From Devosia chinhatensis (lineage in GTDB: Bacteria > Pseudomonadota > Alphaproteobacteria > Rhizobiales > Devosiaceae): a stretch of 64,000 nucleotides of DNA. The translations under genes and the position numbers were made by a program. Shown piece after piece: positions 16,962-26,543 of this stretch. Below the pieces are notes generated by a model, which was given only the letters and a program-made list of their open reading frames with translations, made no database searches and had not been told where the DNA came from. Every line of letters begins with the position of its first letter. The stretch's first letter is position 1. Location of the stretch: positions 1,245,547-1,309,546 of the forward strand of contig NZ_JZEY01000061.1 of NCBI RefSeq assembly GCF_000969445.1. Reading direction: 5' to 3'.

Positions 16962-19448
16962 ATGACGCCTGTTCTGCCGCCGGTCATCGCCAATTGGTTT
17001 GCAGAGCGCGCCTGGTCCCCGCGCCAGCATCAGCTCGATGTGCTCGCTTCCTACCAGGCCGGTGCCAGTCAGTTATTGATTGCACCCACCGGCGCCGGCA
17101 AGACCCTGGCCGGCTTCCTGCCGACCTTGACCGATCTCGTCGACGGGCAGTTCGATGGATTGCACACCCTCTATATCTCACCGCTCAAGGCGCTGGCGGT
17201 GGACGTGCAGCGCAATCTCTCAACACCGGTCGTGGAAATGGGCTTGCCCATTCGCGTCGAAGCCAGAACCGGGGACACTTCGGCCGCCAAGCGTGCACGC
17301 CAGCGCAGCCGCCCGCCCCATGTCTTGCTGACCACGCCTGAGCAGCTGGCCCTCCTCATCTCGCATCCGCATGCCGACCAATTGTTCGGCACCCTGCGCC
17401 GCGTGGTGCTGGATGAATTGCATGCCCTCGTCACCTCGAAGCGCGGCGACCTCTTGGCGCTGGGTCTTGCCCGGCTTGCCAGCCTCGCCCCCGCGCTGCG
17501 CGTAACGGCGCTGTCGGCAACGGTGGCCCGGCCGGATCTGCTGCGCGACTGGATCGCCCAGCCGCATCCGGAGCGGCGCACGGACCTCTTGCACATGGTG
17601 GGTGGTGCTCCACCGGAATTGGCTATCCTCAAGACCGAAGAACGCCTGCCCTGGGCCGGTCATTCGGCTGCCTATGCCCGCGCCGAACTTTACAAGGTCA
17701 TCCAGCGCCACAAGACCACGCTGCTTTTCGTCAATACGCGCAGTCAGGCCGAGATGCTGTTCCAAGGGCTCTGGGACATCAACGAGGACATGCTGCCCAT
17801 CGCACTCCATCACGGGTCGCTTTCCGTGGAACAGCGCCGAAAGGTGGAGGCCGCCATGGCGAATGGCCAGCTCAAGGCGGTCGTTTGTACGTCCACTCTC
17901 GATCTGGGCATCGACTGGGGCGATGTCGATCTCGTCATTCAGGTGGGTGCGCCGAAGGGTTCATCCCGCATGCTGCAGCGGATCGGTCGCGCAAACCACC
18001 GGCTCGACGATCCCTCGCGGGCGCTGCTCGTGCCGTCCAACCGCTTCGAGGTGCTTGAGTGCGAGGCGGCTGTCGAGGCCGTGGCCGAGGGCCATCAGGA
18101 CAGCGAAGATCCCCAGCCCGGTGGCTATGATGTCCTGGCGCAGCACATTTTGGGCATGGCCTGTGCCGAACCCTTTCGAGCTGACGATCTTTATGGCGAA
18201 GTCACCGGCGCCTGGCCCTATCGCGACCTGCCGCGCAAGCAATTCGACCGCGTACTCGACTTCGTGGCCACGGGTGGCTATGCGCTTCAGGCCTATGAAC
18301 GCTACGCGCGGCTGCGCCTGACCGAAGATGGCTTGTGGCGCATTTCCAATCCACAGGTGGCCCAGCAATATCGGCTCAATATCGGCACCATCATCGAGGA
18401 ACCGATGGTGCGCGTGCGGCTGGTGCGCAGCAAGGACCAAAAGCGCGGCCGCACCACCGGTCCCATCGGTGCGGGCGGCCGGGTGCTGGGGGAAATGGAG
18501 GAATACTTTTTCTCCACCCTGTCCCCGGGTGACACCTTCATCTTCGGTGGCGAAATCGTCGCCTTCGAGGGCATGAAGGACAACGAGGCCTTCGTCTCGC
18601 GCGGCTTTGCCAAGGACCCCAAGATACCCTCCTATATGGGTGGTCGGTTCCCGCTCTCCACCTACCTCGCCGAACGCGTCCGGCGCATCATGGACAGTCC
18701 CGCCGACTGGCCCAAGCTGCCTGACCAGGTCGCGGACTGGCTGCGCCTTCAACAGGGCTTTTCCGTGCTGCCGCGCCGCGACAGCCTACTGGTCGAGACT
18801 TTCCCGCGCGGCACGCAGAATTATCTTGTGTGCTATCCATTCGAGGGGCGGCTGGCGCACCAGACCCTGGGCATGCTGCTGACCCGGCGGCTCGAACGCA
18901 TGCGCGCCCGCCCGCTGGGCTTTGTGGCCTCGGAATACGCCCTGGCCATCTGGGGCTTGGGCGACCTCTCCGCCCTCATCCGGACAGGACGGCTCAGCCT
19001 TGACGAGCTGTTCGACGAGGACATGCTGGGCGACGACCTCGAATCCTGGCTCGATGAATCGGCGTTGATGAAGCGCACCTTCCGCAATTGTGCGATCATT
19101 GCCGGGCTGATCGAACGCCGCCATCCGGGTAAGGAAAAAACCGGGCGCCAGATCACCATGTCTTCCGATCTCATCTACGATGTGCTCTACCAGCACGAGC
19201 CCGACCATATCCTGATCCAGGCCACCCGACGCGACGCGGCACGGGGTCTGCTCGATATCGAACGCCTTGGCCAGATGCTGGCGCGCATCCGCCATCACAT
19301 CGTCCACATGCCGCTCACGCAGATTTCACCACTGGCAGTGCCCGTTATGCTCGATATCGGCAAGGAACCCATTTTCGGGGAGGGACGGGAATCAGCTATG
19401 GCTGAGGCCGCCGAGGAGCTTCTGCGGGAAGCCGTCGGCGAGCACTGA
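16962..19448 (+). CDS. lhr: Lhr-like DEXH-box DNA helicase (ligase-associated DNA damage response)
   Basis: 828 residues, superfamily 2 helicase. Walker A APTGAGKTLAGFLP near residue 45, DEXH motif VVLDELHALV, SALSATVARP, DLGIDWGDVDLVIQVG, and motif VI MLQRIGRANHR. It is followed by the Lhr winged-helix and core region, about 350 further residues. The length of about 820 is that of the ligase-associated Lhr class, shorter than E. coli Lhr. It is followed by pdeM at 21 bases, the usual partner. The ligase and exonuclease members of the four-gene system are not in this window. Inferred role: DNA repair with 3'-5' unwinding. Confidence 0.92.
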   Translation: MTPVLPPVIANWFAERAWSPRQHQLDVLASYQAGASQLLIAPTGAGKTLAGFLPTLTDLVDGQFDGLHTLYISPLKALAVDVQRNLSTPVVEMGLPIRVEARTGDTSAAKRARQRSRPPHVLLTTPEQLALLISHPHADQLFGTLRRVVLDELHALVTSKRGDLLALGLARLASLAPALRVTALSATVARPDLLRDWIAQPHPERRTDLLHMVGGAPPELAILKTEERLPWAGHSAAYARAELYKVIQRHKTTLLFVNTRSQAEMLFQGLWDINEDMLPIALHHGSLSVEQRRKVEAAMANGQLKAVVCTSTLDLGIDWGDVDLVIQVGAPKGSSRMLQRIGRANHRLDDPSRALLVPSNRFEVLECEAAVEAVAEGHQDSEDPQPGGYDVLAQHILGMACAEPFRADDLYGEVTGAWPYRDLPRKQFDRVLDFVATGGYALQAYERYARLRLTEDGLWRISNPQVAQQYRLNIGTIIEEPMVRVRLVRSKDQKRGRTTGPIGAGGRVLGEMEEYFFSTLSPGDTFIFGGEIVAFEGMKDNEAFVSRGFAKDPKIPSYMGGRFPLSTYLAERVRRIMDSPADWPKLPDQVADWLRLQQGFSVLPRRDSLLVETFPRGTQNYLVCYPFEGRLAHQTLGMLLTRRLERMRARPLGFVASEYALAIWGLGDLSALIRTGRLSLDELFDEDMLGDDLESWLDESALMKRTFRNCAIIAGLIERRHPGKEKTGRQITMSSDLIYDVLYQHEPDHILIQATRRDAARGLLDIERLGQMLARIRHHIVHMPLTQISPLAVPVMLDIGKEPIFGEGRESAMAEAAEELLREAVGEH

Positions 19449-19469
19449 GCCTGCTCGGCCCGCTCCGGC

Positions 19470-20213
19470 ATGAGTGGGCCTTCCAGAAATCGATACGACC
19501 ACAATATGACCATCGCTGCCTTCGCTGATCCTGATCCGGACGTTTCCGTGCTGCGTTTTGCCGGCCATAATTTCGAACCCCTGCCATCTGGCGCCCTTTA
19601 CTGGCGTGCGCGGGAAACGCTGCTGGTTGCGGATCTGCATTTTGAAAAGATGGCGAGCTTCGCGCGGCGTGGTCAGATGCTGCCGCCCTACGATACCGCC
19701 ATGACGCTGACACGGCTGGAAAGCGATCTGCGGCGAACGGGCGCCAGAACGCTTCTTTCGCTGGGCGATACCTTCCACCGGGCGGATGCCAGCGCCTTGC
19801 TGACGCCGGCGGACCGGATGCGCATCGACGCCATCGTGGACAATGTCTCGTGCATATGGCTCTCTGGCAATCACGATCCGGCGCCCCACGCCATTGGCGG
19901 CGATTGCCGGCCTGAGCTGGAACTCGATGGGCTGCATTTCACGCACGAGCCCTGCAAGGGTAGGACGGGCTTGATCGCCGGGCACTTGCACCCGGCGGCC
20001 CGTGTCGCCATGCAGGGTCGCTCGGTGCGCAAATCCTGCTTCGTGCATGACAACCGGCTGATGATCCTGCCGGCCTATGGCAGCTCGACCGGGGCGATCA
20101 ACATCCTTTCGCCCGCTTTCGTCGGCCTGTTTCACTGGCCAGCGCTGGAAGTAACCATGCTGGGCCGCGACCGGACCTATCCGGTGCCGGTCAGGCGCCT
20201 GGTCGGGGGGTAG
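19470..20213 (+). CDS. pdeM: Ligase-associated DNA damage response endonuclease PdeM (calcineurin-like phosphoesterase)
   Basis: 247 residues if from the ATG at 19470; the ATG at 19506 (MTIAAFADPD) is equally plausible as neither has a good ribosome-binding site. The metallophosphoesterase motifs are complete: LVADLHFEK, SLGDTFHRAD, LSGNHDPAPH, and the terminal GHLHPAAR. These bind two metal ions. PdeM is a nuclease-type member linked genomically to Lhr and an ATP-dependent ligase in DNA repair. Pair context with lhr makes the assignment firm. Confidence 0.9.
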   Translation: MSGPSRNRYDHNMTIAAFADPDPDVSVLRFAGHNFEPLPSGALYWRARETLLVADLHFEKMASFARRGQMLPPYDTAMTLTRLESDLRRTGARTLLSLGDTFHRADASALLTPADRMRIDAIVDNVSCIWLSGNHDPAPHAIGGDCRPELELDGLHFTHEPCKGRTGLIAGHLHPAARVAMQGRSVRKSCFVHDNRLMILPAYGSSTGAINILSPAFVGLFHWPALEVTMLGRDRTYPVPVRRLVGG

Positions 20214-20230
20214 CCTCAAAGGAGGCTCGG

Positions 20231-20992
20231 TCAGCGGCGGAACAGGATGCCGCCAAGCCAGCCTGTGAACAGCGCAAGGATCACGCAGGAAATGCCGTAG
20301 AGAAGCGGATATTGGGTCGCAGACTGCGCCAAAAAGCGCTCGAACCCGATCTTGCGCACTGCGAAGCCTTCCGATTTCCGGCTGATCAGCTGGCCGTCCT
20401 TGAACACATAGGTCTGGGCGATATAGGGCCCTGGCGGTGCGCTGCTGGGCAGGGTGAGCTGTGCCGAATAGAAGGTATCGGACATGAATTGAACGCCGTT
20501 CTCCTGAACGCCGAACAGACCTTCCTGCGACATCAGGCGGATCAGTTCGCGCCCAAAATTGAGCGTGCGCATGAAGCCGGCCGGATTGGGCGCCATGGCG
20601 TATGATTCTGGCAGGATATGATTGGCGTTGAGGATCGAGATATCGGCAATGTCGATGAGGCGTCGGCTCGACAGCACGTGAAAATAACTCGGAAAGCGGC
20701 TGAAGGCGACCTGTTCGGTATTGAGCCAGACCCCGAAATTATTGGTCATGCGCCGCGCCACGCGATCCTGGGTGGGGCCCAGGACCACGATCACCACCTG
20801 GAACGGTCCTTCCACCACGCGCTCGGTTGCTCCGGCTTCGGGCGCAATCGTGCCGTAAAAGGTCATGCGCTCGCCGTCGAAGCTCGACGTGATTTGCACG
20901 GTGTCATTGGAAAGACCCGAAATCAGCCGTGCGGCACCGGCCGGGAGCGTCAGCGCAAGGAGCAGGGTAAGCAGGGCGAGCAACCGGATCAT
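20231..20992 (-). CDS. TIGR02186 family membrane-anchored periplasmic protein
   Basis: 253 residues. N-terminal signal peptide (LLALLTLLLALTLPAGAA), a beta-rich periplasmic body starting LISGLSNDTVQITSSFDGE with VVIVVLGPTQDRVARR, and one C-terminal membrane helix (LLYGISCVILALFTGWLGGILF). It matches the family labelled TIGR02186, which is nearly always encoded beside a TauE/SafE exporter. Here they overlap by 4 bases. The pairing suggests a periplasmic partner of the anion exporter. Exact function unknown. Confidence 0.82.
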   Translation of the reverse strand: MIRLLALLTLLLALTLPAGAARLISGLSNDTVQITSSFDGERMTFYGTIAPEAGATERVVEGPFQVVIVVLGPTQDRVARRMTNNFGVWLNTEQVAFSRFPSYFHVLSSRRLIDIADISILNANHILPESYAMAPNPAGFMRTLNFGRELIRLMSQEGLFGVQENGVQFMSDTFYSAQLTLPSSAPPGPYIAQTYVFKDGQLISRKSEGFAVRKIGFERFLAQSATQYPLLYGISCVILALFTGWLGGILFRR

Positions 20993-21951
20993 CGGGCAAT
21001 ACTCGTCACGGCCATCGAGTAAATGTCGCTCGGCGTCAGGACCAGCGAGAGTCCGAAACGGATGGCGACGGCCAGCACCAGGAGCGCCAGTAGGCCACGC
21101 AATTGCTCGCCCCGCAGATGCTTGCCGGCCGCTGCGCCGAACTGGGCGCCCGCAACGCCGCCAACCATGAGGCAGAACGCAAGAAGGATATCGACGCTCT
21201 GGCTCTGGACGGCATGCAGAATGGTGGTCGCCGCCATCATCGCCACCACCTGGGCCAGCGAGGTGCCGATGACCACGCTGCCGGGCACGCGCAGCAGATA
21301 GACCAGAGCCGGGACCATGATGAAGCCGCCGCCAATACCAAGCAGCGAGCCGACGAAGCCGATGAACAGCCCGATGACCAGGACCGGCAGGACGCTGATA
21401 TAGAGCCGGCTCTTCTTGAAGCGTACGCGTAGCGGCAGGCCATGCATCCAGTTGTGCTGATGCGGGAGCCGCTCGCGCACCACAATGCCCTGTCGGCGCT
21501 TGAGCAGCGAGCGCACCGATTCCTGCAGCATCATGATGCCGACAAAACCGAGCAGCAGCAAAAAGCCGAGCGCAATCACGAGATCGAGCTGTCCGGCTTC
21601 GCGGAGAAGGGCGAACGCGGCGACGCCGCCGAAGGCACCCAATATGCCTGACAGCACCAGGTAGAGCGCCAGGTGCAGGTCAATCCCGCCCCGCCGGTAA
21701 TGACTGAGGGCTCCCGATGTCGAAGCCGCGACGACCTGGCCGGTCACTGAGGCAACTGCGACAGCTGTCGGAACGCCGGAAAAGATCAGAAGAGGCGTCA
21801 GCAGAAAACCGCCGCCGACCCCGAACAGACCGGACAAAAAGCCGACTGCCCCTCCGATCCCCACGAGAAAGAAGAGGTTCACGGAAAGCTCGGCGATCGG
21901 CAGATAGATCTGCAAGACCTTGAATCCGTTCCAATGCGTAGTGCCGGCCAT
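20989..21951 (-). CDS. Sulfite/organosulfonate exporter, TauE/SafE family
   Basis: 320 residues with eight or so membrane helices in an internal duplication. The first repeat has GFLSGLFGVGGGFLLTPLLI, the second GSLLGIGGGFIMVPALVY, the family signature loops. A basic cytoplasmic loop (SVRSLLKRRQGIVVRERLPHQ) separates the halves. It probably exports sulfite or another small sulfur or carboxylate anion. It is upstream of, and overlaps, the TIGR02186 gene. The N-terminal 20 residues are less typical, so the true start could be further in. Confidence 0.88.
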   Translation of the reverse strand: MAGTTHWNGFKVLQIYLPIAELSVNLFFLVGIGGAVGFLSGLFGVGGGFLLTPLLIFSGVPTAVAVASVTGQVVAASTSGALSHYRRGGIDLHLALYLVLSGILGAFGGVAAFALLREAGQLDLVIALGFLLLLGFVGIMMLQESVRSLLKRRQGIVVRERLPHQHNWMHGLPLRVRFKKSRLYISVLPVLVIGLFIGFVGSLLGIGGGFIMVPALVYLLRVPGSVVIGTSLAQVVAMMAATTILHAVQSQSVDILLAFCLMVGGVAGAQFGAAAGKHLRGEQLRGLLALLVLAVAIRFGLSLVLTPSDIYSMAVTSIAR

Positions 21952-21999
21952 CCTAAGGGAAGGTCCGTCAACAAGAGGTCAAAGCATCGACGCTTTGGC

Positions 22000-22033
22000 A
22001 AAAAAGTACGGCCCGGACCTAAGCCCGAGCCGT
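22000..22033 (-). terminator. Intrinsic terminator of the podJ-like gene
   Basis: On the minus strand a 9-bp stem ACGGCTCGG / CCGGGCCGT (one G-T pair) with an 8-base loop is followed by AC and six T residues. It lies 22 bases after the stop of the 1209-residue gene. Confidence 0.7.
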
Positions 22034-22055
22034 GACTTAGTCAATTTGTTTGCGC

Positions 22056-25000
22056 TCAGACCGGCTGGCTGCCCAGCACGGCCAAGAGGCGTGGGTTGAT
22101 CTGGCCGACTTCGCTCATGCCGGTCTCGCGCTCGAAGGTCTTGATCGCTTCGGCGGTGCGCGGGCCCACTACGCCATCGGGCGTCCCGATGTCGAAGCCA
22201 AGACGCGCCAGGGTCTGCTGCACCTTGAGCACGATGTCGCGGCCCTTGATCGTTTCGCCTGGGTCAAAGGTGCTCGACCAGGTGCCGATCGGCGCATAAT
22301 TGGCCGCCAGCACGATCGGCGCGTTCTTCCACTCGCCCAGGGTTTCGGTGATGCGGCTGACGGCCTCGGCCGACAGCGACTTGGCGATATCGTCGCGCGC
22401 CTGGGCGGCATCCTTATCGCCACTGCGTGCAGCCAGTGAGAACCACTTGAACGAATTCTCGAAGCTCTGCTCGACGCCGAGCCCCCTTGCATAGAGCATG
22501 CCCAGATTGAACTGGCTGTCGGTCATGCCCATGGCTGCGGCCTTCTCGAACCATTCTGCGGCCAGTTCGAATTGCTGCTCGCCCAACTGGCCGCCGGCAT
22601 AGAGCGCGGCCAAGTTGTGCATCGCCATGCGATTGCCGGATTCGGCAGCGCGCTGATACCAGAGACGGGCCTGCTCCATGTCCTGCTCGACGCCGGTGCC
22701 GAGCTCATAAAGATTACCAAGCCGGTATTGCGCCGGAGAAAAACCCTGCGCCGCCGACCGCTCATACCAGATGGCGGCGGCCTCGAAATCCTGCTCGACC
22801 TGGCGGCCTTCGCTGAAGATCGCAGCGACCTCGAACTGAGCCGAGGCGCTGCCCTTGGCGGCTGCCTCGCGCAGTTCAAGCGGTCCGATGGCCTCCGGCG
22901 GGAGGTCAAAACTTTCGGCGGCTGCATTGAGCTCGGGAATCGGCGCGGCCGTGTCGATTGCCGCCTGCTCGCGGATGGACCCAGTAATTTCGGGGGCGGG
23001 CTCGGGCGCGGCAGGTGCCAATTCGATCCGGCCGTTCTCGGCCGTGAGACTCGGCGGCATCGCAGTGGACATGGCCGGCGTCGAGGCACGCGAAAAGCTC
23101 ATCGGCTCGCCAGGATTGATCGAGCCGGTGGCTGTGGCGTCGGCAAAATCGATGATGCGCGGCCCCACGAGGTCGGACTGGTCCGCTGACGGTTCCGGAT
23201 TGGCGGGCGCTGCCTCCGGCACACTGGTGCTGGCAGCGGCGGCATTCTGTGACGCTGCCGGCGGGTTCATCCGCTGAAGGACCAGATTGAGCGCCAGCAT
23301 GGAGACGGCGACAAGCGTGGCGGCGAGCAGCAGCGGCCGGCGATGACGGGTGAGGAAGCTTTGCTTGTCGCCCTCGTCGCCAGGCCTGGTGGTTGCCTGG
23401 ATATCGGGCGCGGCCGGAGTCGCCTTGCCCTTCCTGCCTTGCTTGACCGCAAGCTTTTCAGCCTTGTTTTGCTTTTCCGGCTTGGCTGGCTTTTCCGCGA
23501 CAACGGCCGCAGCTGGAGTTTCGATCGGGTCGCTTGCCTCGTCTCTGGACGGACGGACCCGCGCCAGGGCACGGGCAATGATCGAATTGCCTGCGGCCGC
23601 TTCGGGCTTTTCCTGTCGCAAGCGCTGGGCGCGCCGGGCGGCTGCGACGAAGGTGCTCGTGCTCGTGCTCGAGGGCGCCGTTGCTTCCACCTTGGGCTCG
23701 GGCTTGGGCGCGACCTCGGCAAACGGATCGACGTCCTGGGGGGCAAGGCTCGATAGCGGTCGCGGCGGCATCTGCGCCTGCGACGGATCAAAGCTATGTG
23801 CTGCAGGGCTCGGTGCGGCTTCGCTCTTTGCGCGGGAAGGCATGGCGCGCTTGGATGCTGGAGCCGCGCCGGCCTGACGGAAGCCCGGATCGATCAGCGG
23901 CGCATCGTCTGCCGGATTGGCGGGCATGGCATCGCTCTTGTCGCGACTGAGGCCGGCCAGGATCGTATCGAGCTTGGCGTGGCTGTCCCGACGCGGCTCG
24001 ATTGCTTCCTCGAAAGGATCGAGCTTCGTTTCTGCCGGGGCCGGCATGACGGGAGCGGAAAGTTCCGGCTTGGGTTCTGTCTTGAGTTCGACCTTCGGTT
24101 CGGCCTTGTGTTCGGCCGGCGGGGCGTCACTCCGCCCGGACAGCATGGCTTCGAGCCTGGCGAGACGCTCGGCGGTATCGCGTCCAGCCGTGTTGAGCAG
24201 CGCCGACATGCGCTTTTCCATGGCCTGGATATCTTCGCTCCCCGTCGCGGGTGCAGAGGACTGGGCCACAGCGGCCGAGGCCTTGGTTGCGATCATGTCG
24301 GCCAATGAGTCGTAATCGGGCGTCTTGCCGGCCGACTTGATGAGACCTGTCAGGCGGTCTTCGATGCTCTTGAGGCTTTCCGGACCGAACATGGCGACAG
24401 GGGCGGGGGCCTTTCGGCTGATCACTTCGCCGGTGCGTTCCGCCACCATGGTGGCGAGGGCCTCGAAATCCTGCTTATCCTCGCCACTTGCATAGAGACG
24501 GGCGAGGCCCTCCAACTGGGTTCCGGCATCGTCCATGCGGGCCATCAGCGCCTTGAGCTGGCTTTCGACGGCGCTGGTGTCGATCTTGTCGCTGAGGGCC
24601 TCGATCTGGTTTTCGAGCCGCAGGAAACGCGGCTCGAGCCCGGCACTGACCACATCGCGCAGGGCATGAATCTCGGACTTGAGCGCGGCGACGTCGTCGT
24701 TGCCGCCGTCCATTTCCTCGATCCGGTCCGTCAGGGCTGCGATCCGCGCGACCAGAAAATCGGGCTCGCCCGATTTTTCCTGCATCGCCCGCGTAAAGGA
24801 CGCCAATTCGCCGGTGAGGCTCTCGAAATCGGCCGACGACACGGCAACGTTGCGTTCCAGTGCATCGACCCGGTCATAGACGTTGCGCATGCCGGCCTCG
24901 ATGGCTTCCATCGACGGTGCCAGAGCGGCAAGTGGGTCCGTGGGGGATGACGCACCGCGCCGGGTTTCCCGCGCTACCTCGCGTTCCATTTGCTGCGCCT

Positions 25001-25685
25001 GCAGCTCGGCGAGCTTGCTGACGGTGCCCGAGACGTCGTCGAGACGGGCATTGACCGCATCGAGGTCCACGCGGGGCGCATGTTCGATCATCGCACCCAA
25101 GGCGGCGATCTGCGCTTCGAGACGCTTGACCTGGCCGGTCTCGCCGATGGCGCCCGCCAGAAGCTCGACCACCTGGGTGAGTTGCTCGACCTGCCCGGCC
25201 ACTTCGCGGACATTGCCGGCGCCGTGCTTCTGGCTTCGCAAATCCTCTTCGAGGCTTTCAAGCCGCTCACTCATGCCACCCACAAGCACACTCAGCTCAC
25301 GGATTTCGGGCATGTCGATACGGCGCATGGCCGAAACCTGCGCGCCCTGGCGGCTGCGGATCTGGGCGATGGCCTGGGTGAGATCGTCGGCGTCATCGGC
25401 AAATTCGGGGCGGTCGCGATCGCTGAACCGGTCGACAGCCCGCTTGACGGTGCGCAAGGCCTCTTGGCGCCGCGACGTGGTTTCGGTGCCGTTCATCTGG
25501 TCGCGCAGGCTGCGCACACGCTGGGTCAGCCCATTGGCCGCCGGGACCTCGGTAATGACCTCGGCCTGACCATAATGGCTTTCCACCTTGTCGAGCAGCG
25601 CGACCAATTCGCCGCGCAAGGCTTGCCATTCGCTCGCTTCGCGGGCCGGTTCGGCAAAGTCCGTTTGGGAGGAGGCGCGCGGCAT
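22056..25685 (-). CDS. podJ: PodJ-like polar organizing protein (coiled coil, one TM helix, Sel1 repeats, peptidoglycan-binding domain)
   Basis: 1209 residues. Residues about 1-560 are long coiled-coil segments rich in E, R and L heptads. About 560-780 is a proline/alanine/lysine-rich disordered linker. A single membrane helix LLLAATLVAVSMLALNLVLQ lies near 783-802. A second low-complexity stretch follows, then about four Sel1-type repeats (about 940-1105; ASAQFEVAAIFSEG, PAQYRLGNLYELGTGV, SQFNLGMLYARGLGV) and a C-terminal PG_binding_1 domain (about 1140-1205; LQTLARLGFDIGTPDGVVGPRTAEAI). This is the architecture and size of rhizobial/Caulobacter PodJ, which marks a cell pole and recruits division or polar factors. 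Orthology is inferred from architecture. Confidence 0.75.
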   Translation of the reverse strand: MPRASSQTDFAEPAREASEWQALRGELVALLDKVESHYGQAEVITEVPAANGLTQRVRSLRDQMNGTETTSRRQEALRTVKRAVDRFSDRDRPEFADDADDLTQAIAQIRSRQGAQVSAMRRIDMPEIRELSVLVGGMSERLESLEEDLRSQKHGAGNVREVAGQVEQLTQVVELLAGAIGETGQVKRLEAQIAALGAMIEHAPRVDLDAVNARLDDVSGTVSKLAELQAQQMEREVARETRRGASSPTDPLAALAPSMEAIEAGMRNVYDRVDALERNVAVSSADFESLTGELASFTRAMQEKSGEPDFLVARIAALTDRIEEMDGGNDDVAALKSEIHALRDVVSAGLEPRFLRLENQIEALSDKIDTSAVESQLKALMARMDDAGTQLEGLARLYASGEDKQDFEALATMVAERTGEVISRKAPAPVAMFGPESLKSIEDRLTGLIKSAGKTPDYDSLADMIATKASAAVAQSSAPATGSEDIQAMEKRMSALLNTAGRDTAERLARLEAMLSGRSDAPPAEHKAEPKVELKTEPKPELSAPVMPAPAETKLDPFEEAIEPRRDSHAKLDTILAGLSRDKSDAMPANPADDAPLIDPGFRQAGAAPASKRAMPSRAKSEAAPSPAAHSFDPSQAQMPPRPLSSLAPQDVDPFAEVAPKPEPKVEATAPSSTSTSTFVAAARRAQRLRQEKPEAAAGNSIIARALARVRPSRDEASDPIETPAAAVVAEKPAKPEKQNKAEKLAVKQGRKGKATPAAPDIQATTRPGDEGDKQSFLTRHRRPLLLAATLVAVSMLALNLVLQRMNPPAASQNAAAASTSVPEAAPANPEPSADQSDLVGPRIIDFADATATGSINPGEPMSFSRASTPAMSTAMPPSLTAENGRIELAPAAPEPAPEITGSIREQAAIDTAAPIPELNAAAESFDLPPEAIGPLELREAAAKGSASAQFEVAAIFSEGRQVEQDFEAAAIWYERSAAQGFSPAQYRLGNLYELGTGVEQDMEQARLWYQRAAESGNRMAMHNLAALYAGGQLGEQQFELAAEWFEKAAAMGMTDSQFNLGMLYARGLGVEQSFENSFKWFSLAARSGDKDAAQARDDIAKSLSAEAVSRITETLGEWKNAPIVLAANYAPIGTWSSTFDPGETIKGRDIVLKVQQTLARLGFDIGTPDGVVGPRTAEAIKTFERETGMSEVGQINPRLLAVLGSQPV

Positions 25686-25865
25686 GTCGGGACCCTGTCA
25701 CACAGATATGCAGACCCCTCGTGAAACACCACGAAGGTATGAGGCCTATCCTTGGGAAAACATGGTAAAGAAGCCGTTAAGCATTGTCGCAATATGCAGA
25801 ATTGACCTGCACAACCCTGCCCGGGGGCGGGTTATTACGGACAAGAATCACAGCTTGAGTTGCCC

Positions 25866-26543
25866 ATGACGCGCCGCCGCATCATCATCGTAGACGACCA
25901 TCCGCTCTTCCGGGCCGCCTTGCGTCAAACTCTGGCGGGCGGAGATACGACCGTCAGCGTCGAGGAAGCAGGCGACCTCAGCGGCCTCAGCGCCGCGCTC
26001 GATGCCGACCGGGACTGCGACCTTGTCCTGCTCGACCTCAACATGCCCGGCGTTCGCGGATTTTCCGGCCTGCTCCTGCTGCGGGCCCAATATCCCGACA
26101 TTCCCGTCATGATCATTTCGGCGGTGGAAGACAACACGGTCATCCGGCGCGCCTTCGAGCTGGGTGCGGCGGGCTACCTGCACAAGTCGGTGGGCCCGAC
26201 GGAAATCCGCCGTGCCATCGAAACGGTTTTGTCCGGAGAGGTCTTCGTGCCCGCGGGCACCACCTTGGGCGGAGAAGACGATCACAGTGCGCTGATGAAG
26301 CGGCTGGCAACGCTGACGCCCCAGCAGGTGCGCGTCCTCATGATGCTGAGTGATGGCCTGATGAACAAGCAGATCGCCTATGAGCTCTCCATCTCGGAAG
26401 CGACGGTCAAGGCTCATGTCTCGGCCATCCTTCAAAAGCTCGATGTCGACAGCCGCACGCAGGCGGTGATTGCTGCCGCCCGCATCGAAGACGGGCAATT
26501 CGAGGCCCTGTTTTCCACCGGCACCGAAAAGGTTGCGCCGTGA
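25866..26543 (+). CDS. NarL/FixJ-family response regulator (LuxR-type HTH)
   Basis: 225 residues. Receiver domain with IIIVDDHPLF (D10, D11), phospho-acceptor Asp57 in LLDLNMPG, a Ser/Thr switch at MIISAVEDN and Lys107 in GYLHKSVGP. The LuxR helix-turn-helix at about 155-215 has LTPQQVRVLMMLSDGLMNKQIAYELSISEATVKAHVSAILQKL. It is a phosphorylation-dependent DNA-binding regulator. No kinase is adjacent; the nearest is the orphan kinase at 11163. It is divergent from podJ across a 180-base gap, and its stop overlaps the next gene (GTGA). Confidence 0.92.
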   Translation: MTRRRIIIVDDHPLFRAALRQTLAGGDTTVSVEEAGDLSGLSAALDADRDCDLVLLDLNMPGVRGFSGLLLLRAQYPDIPVMIISAVEDNTVIRRAFELGAAGYLHKSVGPTEIRRAIETVLSGEVFVPAGTTLGGEDDHSALMKRLATLTPQQVRVLMMLSDGLMNKQIAYELSISEATVKAHVSAILQKLDVDSRTQAVIAAARIEDGQFEALFSTGTEKVAP

